Origin: Phoronis australis
Taxonomy: Eukaryota; Phoronida; Phoronidae
DNA length: 64,000 nucleotides
Assembly: GCA_002633005.1 (NCBI GenBank)
Contig: NMRA01000279.1
Location: 321,233-385,232 of the forward strand
Reading direction: 5' to 3'
In this document: positions 1 to 11,443 of the stretch, one piece after another
Layout of the letters: each line of letters starts with the position of its first letter
Position numbering within the stretch: position 1 is the stretch's first letter
Program-made: the position numbers and the translations under genes
Notes under the pieces: model-generated
Databases searched by the model: none
Told to the model about the DNA's origin: nothing
Seen by the model: the letters and a program-made list of their open reading frames with translations, nothing else

Positions 1-503
1 TTACAAAATCGTTGTTTGTGAATTGCTCCGAAATCACAAAGCTTGTGGATTCCAGTCAGAAAGGAAGGAAAAAGTACAAATACGAAGAGATGGGGGAGGA
101 TGAAATAGCGTTTAAAATGGTAAGGACAAACATGTCGTCCGTTGTCGGACAGTTGGATGATATTCGAAAGAGTCCGCGTAAATTTATCTGTCTTAACGAC
201 AACATTGATCACAGGAGTGATCAAGCTCAGGTAGTGAAGAACGTTTTGCACGATTTCTACGAGTCGTTCTTCCCGACACCATCGCAGTTTGAACTTCTCC
301 CAGAGTACAGAAATAGGTATTTATACGTGGATGAGTTGCGCCAATGGCAGGCGTATAGGGGCATGTTGAAACTTTGCTTGAATGTGATGTTGTGTTTGCT
401 GGTGCTGTTCAGCTTGGCGTCGTACTTTGAGCGACACCTAGAGGGACTAAGACGGAAGGTGTTTGGGAGAAGGCGGCCCAGGCAGACAGCCATGACTGTG
501 TGA
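1..503 (+). CDS. GNPTAB: GNPTAB C-terminal fragment (GlcNAc-1-phosphotransferase alpha/beta precursor, beta-subunit end)
   Basis: The open frame enters from outside the window (reading frame starts at base 3) and stops with TGA at 501-503, giving about 166 codons. The sequence closely follows the C-terminus of vertebrate GNPTAB, including VVGQLDDIRK, FICLNDNIDH and DFYESFFP.PSQFELLPEYR-type blocks. A hydrophobic segment of about 19 residues (LCLNVMLCLLVLFSLASYF) is followed by a basic tail with FGRRRPR, as in the family. Known role of the family: a Golgi membrane enzyme that adds GlcNAc-1-phosphate to mannose on lysosomal hydrolases, the first step of the mannose-6-phosphate tag; the precursor is cut into alpha and beta subunits, and this is the beta end with its membrane anchor. 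Upstream exons lie outside the window. No break or frameshift is seen. The identification is firm. Confidence 0.95.
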   Translation, partial: TKSLFVNCSEITKLVDSSQKGRKKYKYEEMGEDEIAFKMVRTNMSSVVGQLDDIRKSPRKFICLNDNIDHRSDQAQVVKNVLHDFYESFFPTPSQFELLPEYRNRYLYVDELRQWQAYRGMLKLCLNVMLCLLVLFSLASYFERHLEGLRRKVFGRRRPRQTAMTV

Positions 504-3500
504 CGGTGGGCAGCATTATGGAGAAATTACTTCAGGAGAACCCAGTAATTCATTGCTTCTACTGACGAGCTGCTGAACTTGCTTTTAAAATTAGACTAAG
601 GTTTTCGGTGAATGTTTTGATGGGCTGTTCAAGCTCCATGCTGTCAGCTTTTTAAATCATGCTTTGGGGTAGAACTTTTTGTGTAGGGGCAGAACTCTCA
701 GTTTTAGTTTTTGAATACAGCGAGGAAGTGTTCCTAATTACTGAATGATAAAACCATGAATGGTATGGAATGGGCTTGCACGATTTTTGCTTGTTTGAAG
801 TTTGCGATTTCGGGGACTTAATAAGGACCGCGTTTGACTTTAACTGTAAAACCACATATGAGTCATAACACCTACCAAAGCAGGGTATAGGCTGGATATT
901 TTCAACAAGCAAGCAACTAATTCAAATTTGGTACGAAATAGATCTCCTCACGGGGTATCTAATATGTTAGTGTATTAAGTGTTGCGGCCATGATTGTAAT
1001 ATGTTCTTGGTTTTGTCGTCGATCTCATCTTTAATTTTTTTTATTTATTTCACCAACTGTCGCTCTTCAGAGCGCTGTCATTTGATTTTTTTCCGTTTTT
1101 AAGTTTGTGTTTGCAGCTTTAATCACTTAATTGCCCAATTAAGACAGCCTGGATTTTTTAAAACTTACAATCCTCTGTACTACACAGTTTTTAGAGTGAG
1201 GAAATGAAAATAAGAGAAGTCCTTCACTAGTGACTGCATAGTAGTGTCGTTATGATTGACTACATTTAAAAATTATTTATTTTTTGTAAAGGTCTGTGGA
1301 ATTTTCTTATTACGATATCATTATAGATTGAAGCTTTTTGTCAGTCAGTGTTGTTAGTCTGCATAATGTTTGAATCTGGGTTTACCAGAAGAGATTTCTT
1401 TGTAATGCTATCAAGTTGTGTAGCCTTCTTTTTGTATATGGCTCTGAAAAAAGTGTAAATCAAGCAAACGTAATAATTAGTGCAATAATATGTACTGCCC
1501 TGAAACAGTCGGTACAGGTTTGATTATGGTGTACAACAAATTTGTAAGTATTGTGCGATCAAACCGCATTTTTAACGTTGATTACGAAAAATGTAATGTA
1601 GAAAATTTGAAGTTGTGCCAGAAAGCATTGTGTCTGGGTGCGTTTCAATAATGTGAGTTCATCAGTTGCTTCAACGTAGAGATTCATTTCAGTTTGAAGT
1701 GAGGGATTTTGGCTTGACCCAAATAGCACTGGGTAGGTTAGATGTGTTTTAGTTAGTGCAAACTGTAATGTAAAAGTTTCCAAAGGAATGTAGAGTCGAC
1801 CCCACCTGGTGACCAAGGCATCATGGGAAACTGGGAATTGACGGTTTTCAGGCATGGAAATGAAAACTCATGGAAAACTTCATTACGAAATAAATAGAAA
1901 ACTTCTCATGTAACAAATCATCTTCCCAGCGAACGCATTCAAGCTTGACATCTATCATTTGCCAAATTTCTCTACATCTTTTTGTGGGAAAAATCACCAA
2001 TCTAAAATGAAAATCAGAGAGTCGGGATCTCGCGGAAATAAAATTACAATGCACATAGGACCAATGCAGAATGCGAGTTGCAAAGTTGAAAATGTTGTCG
2101 ACGAGTGGAGAGTTATGAAAACCGTTCACAATTTTCCAATCTTGACCTTGTTGAAGAGTCGCCATCAATTCCTAACTTTGAATTACCTCGCAGACTTGAT
2201 AAACATTGTTATGTAAGCTCAAGTAGTATTTGTCAAGCTTGAACACTATTTGCCATGGATGTTAGGTTATGTGTACTATCACGGTAGTCATCACTGTATA
2301 GCAAACTTGCTTTTACATACTTCTTTTCGTTTGTTACTAATAGTTGTATAGTGAGTCAACTTCAAAAAGTTGGGTGGGGATACGGTGTCTTTCTACCCCC
2401 ATGAAATAGGAACGTTGATATAGGGATGTGCCTGTAGTCACAACCAGCACATATGTACAGACTAGTCTGAATGTGGTTTAGTAAACAATCTTTGTAAATT
2501 AATGGTTAAGTTTTGGGAGAACTTCTCTGAAACTCTGAGCAAATCATGTTGTGATTTATAATCGTATATTTTGTACAACATTCCATTGAAATAACAAGTT
2601 ATTAAAAAAAAGACATATTGTGTGTTTATGTCTAACATTAACACACGTGCACTCTACTTAACATATCGACAAAAGACTAATTGTCCAACAATACATGTTG
2701 ATCCATGCCCAGTGCAATATTACTTTCTATAGGTGGGTACACCATTCCCAGATTTAACACAGAATTCATGGTCGTATCTCGTTTTGGACCATTAGTGATG
2801 AAACGTAATGAGCAGGTTATTAGTGTGTCCTGTTATAGAACAAAAGGCATACACTTGGTACACATACTTTAACATGTTGCATAACACGAAATTTAACGAC
2901 GACAACCTGCAACATTTCCTTTAAAAATCAAACTGCAGGCAATGTTTGCAAACGTTTCCAACTAAATTGTGACCTCACAGGCCATAGCTATAGAAATACC
3001 TTTGCCACAGCATTCAACTTCCATAAGTCATCGCTTTTGGTAGTCTATTAAAGCCTTCCTTCAATGGAATTCATTTAATTTTGAATACAAGCATAAGGCA
3101 ACCCAGTCATATAGTCCCAGCAATACATTAGCCAGACAACAAAACATCTAATCACTCAAACGCATGTTCATCAAATGATAGTGAAGTAACCTTTCCTTGC
3201 ACATGTTATCACCTCAAGACTACAAAACTAAGTGTCTAAATGCGAGATCGCAATTCCACAAACGATGAAGCATTGAAGAGATACAAAAGGTGAGAGTCGC
3301 TACAACTCGCACTGCTTTCACTGAGACACTCTCACCTAGACGGATTTAGAAGGTGATGCCCTTCTGGATCCAAAAGAAAAAGCACCGCTGGCTTGCCATT
3401 TTTAGCAGTGACACAAAATGTTTTTCCCCTCGAAAATTGCATATCAGCCCCGTTGTATCACTGACTAGTCTTGAATGGTCCACACATTACTGCACATCAA

Positions 3501-3534
3501 CAGTCATAGACCCTTCCATAAAGTTGTAAAAACA
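504..3534 (+). other. GNPTAB 3' UTR and convergent intergenic region
   Basis: No coding sequence was recognised here. The first part should be the GNPTAB 3' UTR. AATAAA occurs at 1889-1894 and again near 2037, but which site is used cannot be told. The right end is the 3' flank of the minus-strand HIGD1 gene. Short open frames on both strands have no family signature and no splice-site support. Confidence 0.5.
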
Positions 3535-3540
3535 TTTATT
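3535..3540 (-). terminator. Polyadenylation signal of HIGD1-like gene
   Basis: TTTATT on the plus strand reads AATAAA on the minus strand, about 60 bases downstream of the HIGD1 stop at 3601-3603. Distance and orientation fit a very short 3' UTR. Confidence 0.55.
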
Positions 3541-3600
3541 TTCAATAACTTAATGTTACTAATCTATCGGCACTGACAACTGTCCACATGTACTTGTGTT

Positions 3601-3821
3601 TTATGTAGATCCGTCCGTGGAGTTCTTCAATTCTAAGTTCCTTTGTCTCTTTTTCAGCATCTCCGAGACTAGCTTGTACCCAATGCCCAGCGTGATTGCA
3701 CCAACTACCATGCCTTGTGCAGTGACACGCAACTGCATTAAATAGACGGACGTCGACATCCCGCCCCTATTCTTGTACTGGTATGCCCCGACCCCCAGGG
3801 CACCAAGTAGGCCAGCAATGC
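3601..3821 (-). CDS. HIGD1-like, coding exon 2 (terminal)
   Basis: It begins after TTGTTACAG with two bases that complete a glycine codon. It encodes IAGLLGALGVGAYQY through both membrane segments and ends at TAA. Length 221 nt. Confidence 0.9.
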
Positions 3822-6800
3822 CTGTAACAATACAACAGAAATGACAACAATATGGAAACAACACATGACTGGTGTAAGCAAATTTATTTTTCAATTCCTG
3901 TCAGTGACACTGAACAAACTGTAAATGTACAGTGTCATTTTTTTCAAATCACCCAAGACCTCTGGGCCACAATTAATAATGTAATAGCCATTCAACTGCC
4001 GTGATCACAACAAAGCAACAACCCTCTTTATCAAAACCACACTTATTGCTGAAAACCTGCATCATAAACATTAAGTGTGAACATGGTGGACACTGTTCTT
4101 CATCCAAGTGAATTAACATAAATTATGTCAAAAATGATTACTTAAGGAACCTATAGTAAAATAGTTTACCCAACAATGAAAAGCAACTATTATAACTCTG
4201 AACACTGAAAAATACCAAATGCTTGACATCAGTTTAATGGGAATATGGGGATTAACTATACGTACCAATTCACAAACAACACAAAAAAGGGACAGAAATG
4301 GTAACAAGTGTGGCCAAATGGTGTCACTACATGTTTGGGCATCATAAGTTAGCTACTTTAACTATGACAGCAACAACAGCATAACTGCCAGGGTAACCAT
4401 TACAACTCAATAATTCATTAACAGAGAGCTTGTTTGGATACCACAACAATGCAGGGTACTTGAACTGTAGATAGACTTCCACCTAGTTTCAGAAGTGCTG
4501 TCTATTGGTGATAACTGACTCAAATAAGACCTGATACATGAAGGCCGCAATTGTTAATTTCATAAAACTTCCCATTTACTAACTACTTTTGTCATTTCAA
4601 AAGGTACGGCTAGAAATCTGATTTATATTTGATGTTGAACTCGATCAATACTTGCAATTCACCTTTTGAGTGCAAAACGAACTTTGACCCTTAACACGAA
4701 TGACTCACATTTTAATCACCATATTGAAAAATGTCCTGAAGTCCATCGGAATACGGTAAAATGTAACCAATTTCAGACAAAAATAATTGCTGAAGTTGTC
4801 TTTTTCTCATTTTTTCAAGGGCTTCTATTATTGTTGCAAGTGCCCACAGTTTCCCAAAACATTGTTTGGTAGTAGCTATGGAGCAGAAGTTGAACACAGA
4901 ATAAAATGCTTTGGTGCTGCCTATCTTTCATTGAAAAATAAGAAAATAAAAGTTCACTCGTCGGTATTTTTCACGATAAAAAGAATAAATTTCCCTTGTT
5001 GGCCATATTGTGACTTAAATTGGTGTGGTTTTACGGTATTTGATTAGGCCTATTAATTTTACCATTTGTCCTAGAACTCCTACATGCTAGACATGCCCAG
5101 CCAATCTGTTACATCATTGATGTGTCAATCATTAACCATCATTGGTCTTATCAAAACCAAGCCAGTCTGCTGAGTGATAAAATGATATGCATCAGTCGCG
5201 TGATGGAGTTTTTGTCCAAGTGTTCAAATTCAGAGGAGTAAGCCAAAGAAAGCACTTGTCATCAATTTGGGACAAACACAATTGCTAGCCTTGTAATTTT
5301 TCAAATTTTCAAAAGTTTAGGGTAAAAATTTTCAGCTTGGGGCAGTGAAAAAAATTACTTTGCTCAAGGTCAGACATGTACCAAAATTTAGAGATGCAGG
5401 TAGACAGCACTGGCTGTTCCAAATTTAAGAATTATAACAAACAACAAACAATCAACAAACAAGAGATGGCTGGAGATGTCCAAATCACATGGTGTTGCAA
5501 AATATGAACAATATCTAAAGTTTTGTTGGGACATAACTCCAACATTTTCCATGTCAAACCTCAATTTCTCGCTGAGACCTTAAAAAAATATATCAAAGTC
5601 ACTGAAATCATGGAGATGTCCCACCTGCTGTCGTGCACAAAATATGAGCAAAAGTGTAGAGCATAGTACTTGCGAAATCCTGCTAACAACATTGCATGAT
5701 GTTCGGATGGACGCTCGTAAATATGCCCGTCTCCCCTTGATAATGCTCACTGGGGAACAAAGGTTTAACATATGGGCAAATCACACTTATCTAACTTAAT
5801 CTTGACACAGCTTGGTGTCTTGCTATTTCACAATTATCAGTGTTCTCCACAACAGAAAATTCAAACTCGAGTGAAATTACAAAATCTATGTAATTTGCTC
5901 AAAAATCCAGCTGTTCATACTGTGGAGAATTTGTATGTGTTGAGTCTTGGAATAAACGCATTGACCTGCTTCCAAAAATCCAATAATGTTCTAGTTTGGT
6001 TAAGAAATGACTAACCGTCCACTACTTCAAACTCGTTGCATAAAAACAACTCAAATTCTAAAAAAGTAAGCTAAACTCATCACGATAAAATTCAAACTCG
6101 ATGCAATGACAAGTCAAAACCGATTGTGGATGACACTGATTATACATTATGCATTTACTCAAACAAGGAAACTGAAACCAAAAGACAGAAACACCATTGG
6201 CAGAAAGGAGTGTCAATTTTTCCTGGAAAAACTACACAAGGTGTCAGATGACAAGCAAAAATAAAGATAATGAAAGGATTTGTCTCTGATGCAAAAACAA
6301 CAATTTCCTGGCTCAATTTTCAACCAGACAGTTTTTCTTGGCGTACACATAACATTATGGATAGATACAGCATCCCAGCAGGTTGCTATTGTTCGAGAAT
6401 ATAAGGGAACAGGACACATTCAATGTTCATGACCCAGTTTTTCAGATATTCTCAAACTCATCCACAAGAGCTTTGCTTGTTTGTCTGTTGTTCATTTCCA
6501 TCAGGTGTCTGGCAACACTGAATGTTCATGTCCCATAGGAGTTCAAAAATGGTTTTAAGGTCAATTCAAAAACCATAGACACTCTACAAATACGGACCAA
6601 TCTCAAGGGTAATATCAAGTATATGGATCGAGCTTGGAAAACAATTGCTCACCCGACATCCCTACGATCCCAGATATAGGATTTCTAAGATATGACAGCA
6701 GACGAAACCATGTGATAAATATAGAACATATTGCTTAAAGCTAGTTATGAGTACGTACCTATTGGTACAAATGGTGCCTCTTTGAACTTCCTAGTAAATT

Positions 6801-6883
6801 TCTCTGACGTAGTTTCCCCACTGTAGTTTGCGACTGAGCCACTGGTAGCAGACATTGTGTTTTTGCTAGTATCACTGTTCATT
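3601..6883 (-). CDS. HIG1 domain family member 1-like protein (two coding exons)
   Basis: Coding exons are 6759-6882 (ATG at 6882-6880) and 3601-3821 (stop TAA at 3603-3601). Joined they give 345 nt, 114 aa, with a phase-1 intron, an acceptor TTACAG and a donor GTACGT. The protein has a polar N-terminal extension (residues 1-30), then the HIG1 domain: KFKEAPFVPIG leading into a first membrane segment (about 39-57), a loop with NRGGMST, and a second membrane segment (about 74-93, AQGMVVGAITLGIGY). The domain is closest to HIGD1A, whose family acts in the mitochondrial inner membrane with cytochrome c oxidase and respiratory supercomplexes. At 114 aa it is longer than human HIGD1A (93 aa) because of both tails. 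The family Q/I-x3-R/H-x-R-x3-Q signature reads V-x3-Q-x-R-x3-Q here. The 2.9-kb intron (3822-6758) shows no other gene. It could be a general HIGD1 ancestor rather than strictly HIGD1A. Confidence 0.9.
6759..6883 (-). CDS. HIGD1-like, coding exon 1
   Basis: The acceptor TTTTTCAG lies one base before the ATG, so an upstream non-coding exon must exist. The exon encodes MNSDTSKN through FKEAPFVPI and ends in phase 1 at a GTACGT donor. A start codon placed at the beginning of exon 2 is also typical of vertebrate HIGD1A. Confidence 0.88.
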
Positions 6884-6960
6884 CTGAAAAATTACAAAAT
6901 AATTAAGAAGTTCTCTTCAAAGTTCACTCCAGGAACAATTGTATCAATAGATGCATGCAT

Positions 6961-6998
6961 ACCATAAGAACAACAGACCATAAGAACAACAGACCAGA
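6961..6998. repeat. Short 16-bp minisatellite (AACAACAGACCATAAG), copy A
   Basis: Two to three copies of a 16-base unit lie at the left edge of duplicated segment A. The matching place in segment B (11319-11443) holds many more units and borders the N gap. Confidence 0.85.
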
Positions 6999-8419
6999 AC
7001 AACAACAAGCACAACCACATCTACAAGAAAACAACGAAATGTGTAATACAAAACAACAGAAACATTCATTGCAATCATTCTCCATGACTATAGACACATT
7101 ATCATTTCAAGCAGGTTTAGCACTGAGAAGATAAAATATCTGCTGATGATAATTGAAGCAGGAAGACCAATTAAACCAAAACTTTGGCTAACATCAAAGC
7201 TACAGCTGCAAACACACGTTTTCATGAGCAAAGAAACAAACTCGATATATAGCTCTAGTCTGGGTTTCTGCTCAGGGCGATCAAATTCTGGATCTCAAAA
7301 ACCAGAGGGTGGCGATAAAGTTGAATAAAAACCATTTTTGAGGATGAGTGTAGAAGCTTCATCGAGTGGTCGATTGCCAATGTCGAACTTCAAATGCAAG
7401 AGTCGAATAAAAGCTGGGAAGACCATGCATAATGAATAGTAATACGAGTACCATAGTAGACTCCTCTGAAACTGTCCGATCATAACTCAAAGGTATGAGA
7501 GTTCAACTGATTTGCATATTATATGTTGCCAAGAGCCATAAACAAAATGTTGAAACACCATATCATAGTCATAACAAAGGTGAAGGAAAACTGTTATCAC
7601 ATGTATGGTTCCAGGTGTGACATAAAGTTGAATTTAAGCCTAAATCACGTGACAATCATAGGCGGACTTAGGGGGGGCGGGGGCNAGCGTTAGGAAATAT
7701 TGAGTTTACTAACTCTGGTAATGACATGACGAAGCAGCTGAAACAAGGTGTAGGAAGCGCCCCCCCCCTTTTTTTTAGTTGTGCGGTTGCATTTCAGCAA
7801 GGAGGTTCACAGTCTGAGAACTCCAAGCCCTCCTTCATTTCTGGGTGCGCGCATGCAATCGTGCTTTACGCGATTGCCCGAGACAGAGTACTGGGCCCCA
7901 CTTTATTGTATATCCTAGATCTATCACTGGCAATGGCCAGTTGCCTATTGGCTCATTGCTTTGGATTTTAACTGCCTTGCACGCAGCCCAAGTTCAATTT
8001 CCAGTGTCGTGGGAAATGCTATCTATAACTGAATGACATTTTGCACGTGCAGATTGAAGACGATAATAACGAGGGGACTAGTGCACCAGGCCATTCTCTC
8101 ACTACAGTCTGACTTTATATTCCATGGCTACAACATGAATTCAAGCCAGTGGCTTGTATGAAATGTTTTTTCAATCCCTGAATCAGTTAAAGCAGACAAT
8201 ATCAAAACACTTCCAAGATACAACCCTTTCTTGAAAGACATTTTTAGGGATTAATAAAAGCAATACTGAATTTGGTTTAGAGGAATCCTGGAACACGCAA
8301 TTTCCAGTTCTTGCAAAGGTTCCCCGGCAAGTGAAATAAGGTTTACAGTCCTCACTACATTTGTTTCATGAAAAAAGTGGACGGGGCCCTTATTTCACGG
8401 CAAGTCTATGTCGGGCCAA

Positions 8420-8800
8420 TGAATAGGCCGCTTGGCTCTCACCTCTGCAGCCCAGATTCAATACACATCATCAGCAGAGGAATTTTCTACAAGGGTACTT
8501 GACGCATACTATTTCCAGGGTACAGAATGTCTTTGACACCACCAGGTGGCAGTGAACATGTGGATTTCTCTTCAGAACATCAAAAATTGCAATCTTTTTG
8601 CAAACATTTGGTTGGCAAATTTGTCAAGCGGCAGCCAAGCGGTGTTGTGACTTCCGGGTGTGAAATTCAGCCAGATAAAGTCTCTCTAAAGAGCTTGCTA
8701 AGTGGCAATTGCCTCTTGGCTGAATAGTTTGGATGCTGAGCTCTCATGCGGTAAACTCTGGTTCAAATCTCAGTTGTTAGCAGAATTTTCTACAATGACA
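8420..8800 (+). repeat. tRNA-derived SINE-like fragments (segment A)
   Basis: Two stretches resemble decayed tRNA halves: one near 8428-8464 with CTTGGCTCTCACC and CCAGATTCAAT, and one near 8720-8775 with GAGCTCTCATGCGG and GGTTCAAATCTC, which fits a pol III B box. A third relative sits near 9325-9385. All recur in segment B (about 12790-13145 and 13690-13750). Confidence 0.4.
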
Positions 8801-9974
8801 CCAAACAATAGTAGAACCCATGACCAGACAGAATGTCAGCACTCTTCTTGGGGCAGTTTGGAGTCACGCTTCACTGGGCTTCAGTATCTGCAGTAGAAAC
8901 CCAGACCAGAAACGTGGTGGACCTGAGGGAGCAGGCAGCATGCTCATGCGCGCAACCAGGCAGGGCTCGGGGGCTCGAATGAGACCCCATTTGGCGAGAT
9001 GGACAAAAAGGTCCGCCTCAGAGATACAAAAAGTCAGAGAAAAGGAGACAAAAAGTCCACTGAAATTGTGCAAACGCACAATTCACAGCTCTGGATGTGG
9101 TACAGTGGCACCCTGCTTTTTTTAGTCCTTCGGCTTTTTTGTCGGTAAAAGGTCCACACCGTCAGAACTTCGAGCCCCCCTGCTTATTGAAGGCTGGGTG
9201 CGCGGATGACGCTTGATCAGTAGCCGCAGAAGAGAGAAGACTGCTGTGACATGTGACTTCCAGATATGACATTCAGCCAGATAAAACCTCTATAAATGCC
9301 AAGTGGCAATTGCCTCTTGGTTGTGAATCGTTTAGACGTTCGGCTCTCACACATGTATAACCCGTAGGCATAGGCTCAAGTCCCAGAGTTACTGAAATTT
9401 TCTACACAACAGTGACAGTCAGAGGGAACCAGTAATAGTCTTCTGATTCAATCTGATTGACTTTTGTCAGCTGAATACCTGGAGACATGGAATCAGCGGA
9501 TTTTGACCCAATTTGACCATGAACATATTAAGTCTAAATCATGAGTGTGGTTATGATGACAGACAGAAAACTAGGTCGTGGACACTTCATGAATATCTTC
9601 ATATTATTACATAACTTGATTTCAAAGACAAACACACCAACCTGAGTTATATTCAAGGGACGTATTGCTGCAAATAATAGAAAAAATGTTAGATCGCCGA
9701 CCAAAGAATATTGTTCTTACCAGAGATTGATTGATAGACTACCTACTCACTCTATTGAGTCTATTCAGTGACCAATGACCGGGCAGGCGTCGGGTCACTC
9801 GGCTGTCACTGTCCAGTTTCTAAATTATGTCATCATCTTGGCGGAAAACCACTATTTGTCTCAGAATAACACGTTAGCTGGTTAGTGAAAACAGGCAGAA
9901 AAAGAGCAGATGTCGAGGAAAAACTCATGATGAAACCTTGTAAATCAGATTAATAGAAAGAATCGCGTCCTTAC

Positions 9975-10082
9975 CATTCAAGAACCAAATTCAGACTGCG
10001 GACCGATCAGCTGGAGTCTAGAACACAAGAATCACGTTGACCGTGCCTGCTTTGACCTTTATGAAACCTTTTCGTGACGTCA
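9975..10082 (-). promoter_or_regulatory. Putative HIGD1 promoter and non-coding first exon (segment A)
   Basis: On the minus strand a full CRE palindrome TGACGTCA (10075-10082) is followed within 110 bases by a strong donor, GAATG|GTAAGG, with the exon ending at 9975. The HIGD1 coding exon begins with an acceptor just before ATG, so it needs such a leader exon. The same arrangement is kept in segment B. No transcript evidence is available here. Confidence 0.35.
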
Positions 10083-10621
10083 AAGACAACTTATGACGCA
10101 ACATTGACCTGTTTAACGAAATTGCCATGCCAGTATTGCAATAGTAAATTAATAATATTAAATTAATATTATGCAGGCATTGAGAGACACGTTGAATATT
10201 GGTGTTTTCTCAAACAAGTTTTCAGAAAGTTCGAAACTTTCATTGTAAATTTTGTACCATACATCAACTTCCGTTAAGGTCATGTGATATTATGCTTTCG
10301 TACGAAACTGATCAGCTACAAAAACGACCACATAGGTGTAATTTTCTTGGTATCGCCAATGTATATCGATAATTAAATCCAATGAGCTTGTCAGAAGTAT
10401 TTATATCAGTCAGGTAAGTAAACGTGGACTCTAATATCAGTAAAAATTCACCGTGTTCAAAGTCAGTCTCGAACCTGATAGAGATGCCGGTGTGATACAC
10501 AGATAGACTCATAGTGTACCTAATTATCGGACGGACCCTAAATATCGGACATTTCATAAAATCTTACTTGAAGAATAATCTGTGGTAATTGTTTACAATA
10601 TGATGGCATTGACCTACACAC

Positions 10622-11057
10622 ATGATTACTCGGCGGAATTCTTCGAATTCCGACAAGTATGTTGCTCTGTCGTCAAGTTTTTTTTTTTTTGTTCGCACTC
10701 TACAGGTTGCAATTTTCGTCCGATTTTCACGAAATTTGCACACAACGTGTAGATCGGAAAGTCCTGGAAGCCTATTGTTTTTGGTCATAATCGGATACAA
10801 AATGGCGGACGTGGCGGCCATTTTGCATCCGATTTCACAGTCAAATGCTTGTAGAGGCCGCACTTTTCGACCTACATGGCTGAAAATCGGTACGAATATA
10901 CTAGAACGCATGTGCTACAATTGTGCAGAAAATTGTTGACTTCCGGTTAAAGATGGCGGAAATATTGGACGTGGCGCATGCGCACCCCGAAATATGGCTA
11001 AAAACGTTTTCTCCTGTAGAGGGCGCAATTGCAAACCAATCACTTTCAAACTGGTCA
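10622..11057. other. Unduplicated spacer between the two 3.66-kb segments
   Basis: It holds a T tract near 10679-10690 and internally repetitive sequence with 'aaaatggcggacgtggcggccatttt'-like composition, including paired GGCGG/CCGCC motifs. It has the look of a dispersed repeat and has no gene signature. It ends at the N gap. Confidence 0.4.
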
Positions 11058-11318
11058 NNNNNNNNNNNNNNNNNNNNNNNNNNNNNNNNNNNNNNNNNNN
11101 NNNNNNNNNNNNNNNNNNNNNNNNNNNNNNNNNNNNNNNNNNNNNNNNNNNNNNNNNNNNNNNNNNNNNNNNNNNNNNNNNNNNNNNNNNNNNNNNNNNN
11201 NNNNNNNNNNNNNNNNNNNNNNNNNNNNNNNNNNNNNNNNNNNNNNNNNNNNNNNNNNNNNNNNNNNNNNNNNNNNNNNNNNNNNNNNNNNNNNNNNNNN
11301 NNNNNNNNNNNNNNNNNN
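11058..11318. other. Assembly gap (Ns)
   Basis: A run of 261 unknown bases lies directly before an expanded 16-bp minisatellite. The gap probably reflects difficulty in assembling that repeat or in joining two haplotypes. Confidence 0.99.
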
Positions 11319-11443
11319 AACAACAGACCATAAGAACAACAGACCATAATAACAACAGAGCATAATAACAACAGAGCATAATAACAACAGACCATAAGAA
11401 CAACAGACCATAAGAACAACAGACCATAAGAACAACAGACCAG
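11319..11443. repeat. 16-bp minisatellite (AACAACAGACCATAAG), copy B
   Basis: About eight units of AACAACAGACCATAAG, with variants containing GAGCATAATA, run out of the N gap. Segment A has only two to three units at the same point, so the array differs in length between the copies. Confidence 0.9.

Larger units (their letters stand above)
6961..10621. repeat. Segment A of a 3.66-kb direct duplication
   Basis: Almost the whole stretch recurs in the same order and orientation at 11319-14980 with scattered substitutions and small indels; for example, the block around 7145 matches 11596 and the block around 10030 matches 14360. The segment holds SINE-like pieces with B-box motifs, a single N at 7685, and near its right end the presumed HIGD1 first exon and promoter. 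Homology stops abruptly after CACACATGATT near 10625. An allelic copy left in the assembly is the simplest explanation; a true tandem duplication is possible. Confidence 0.85.
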
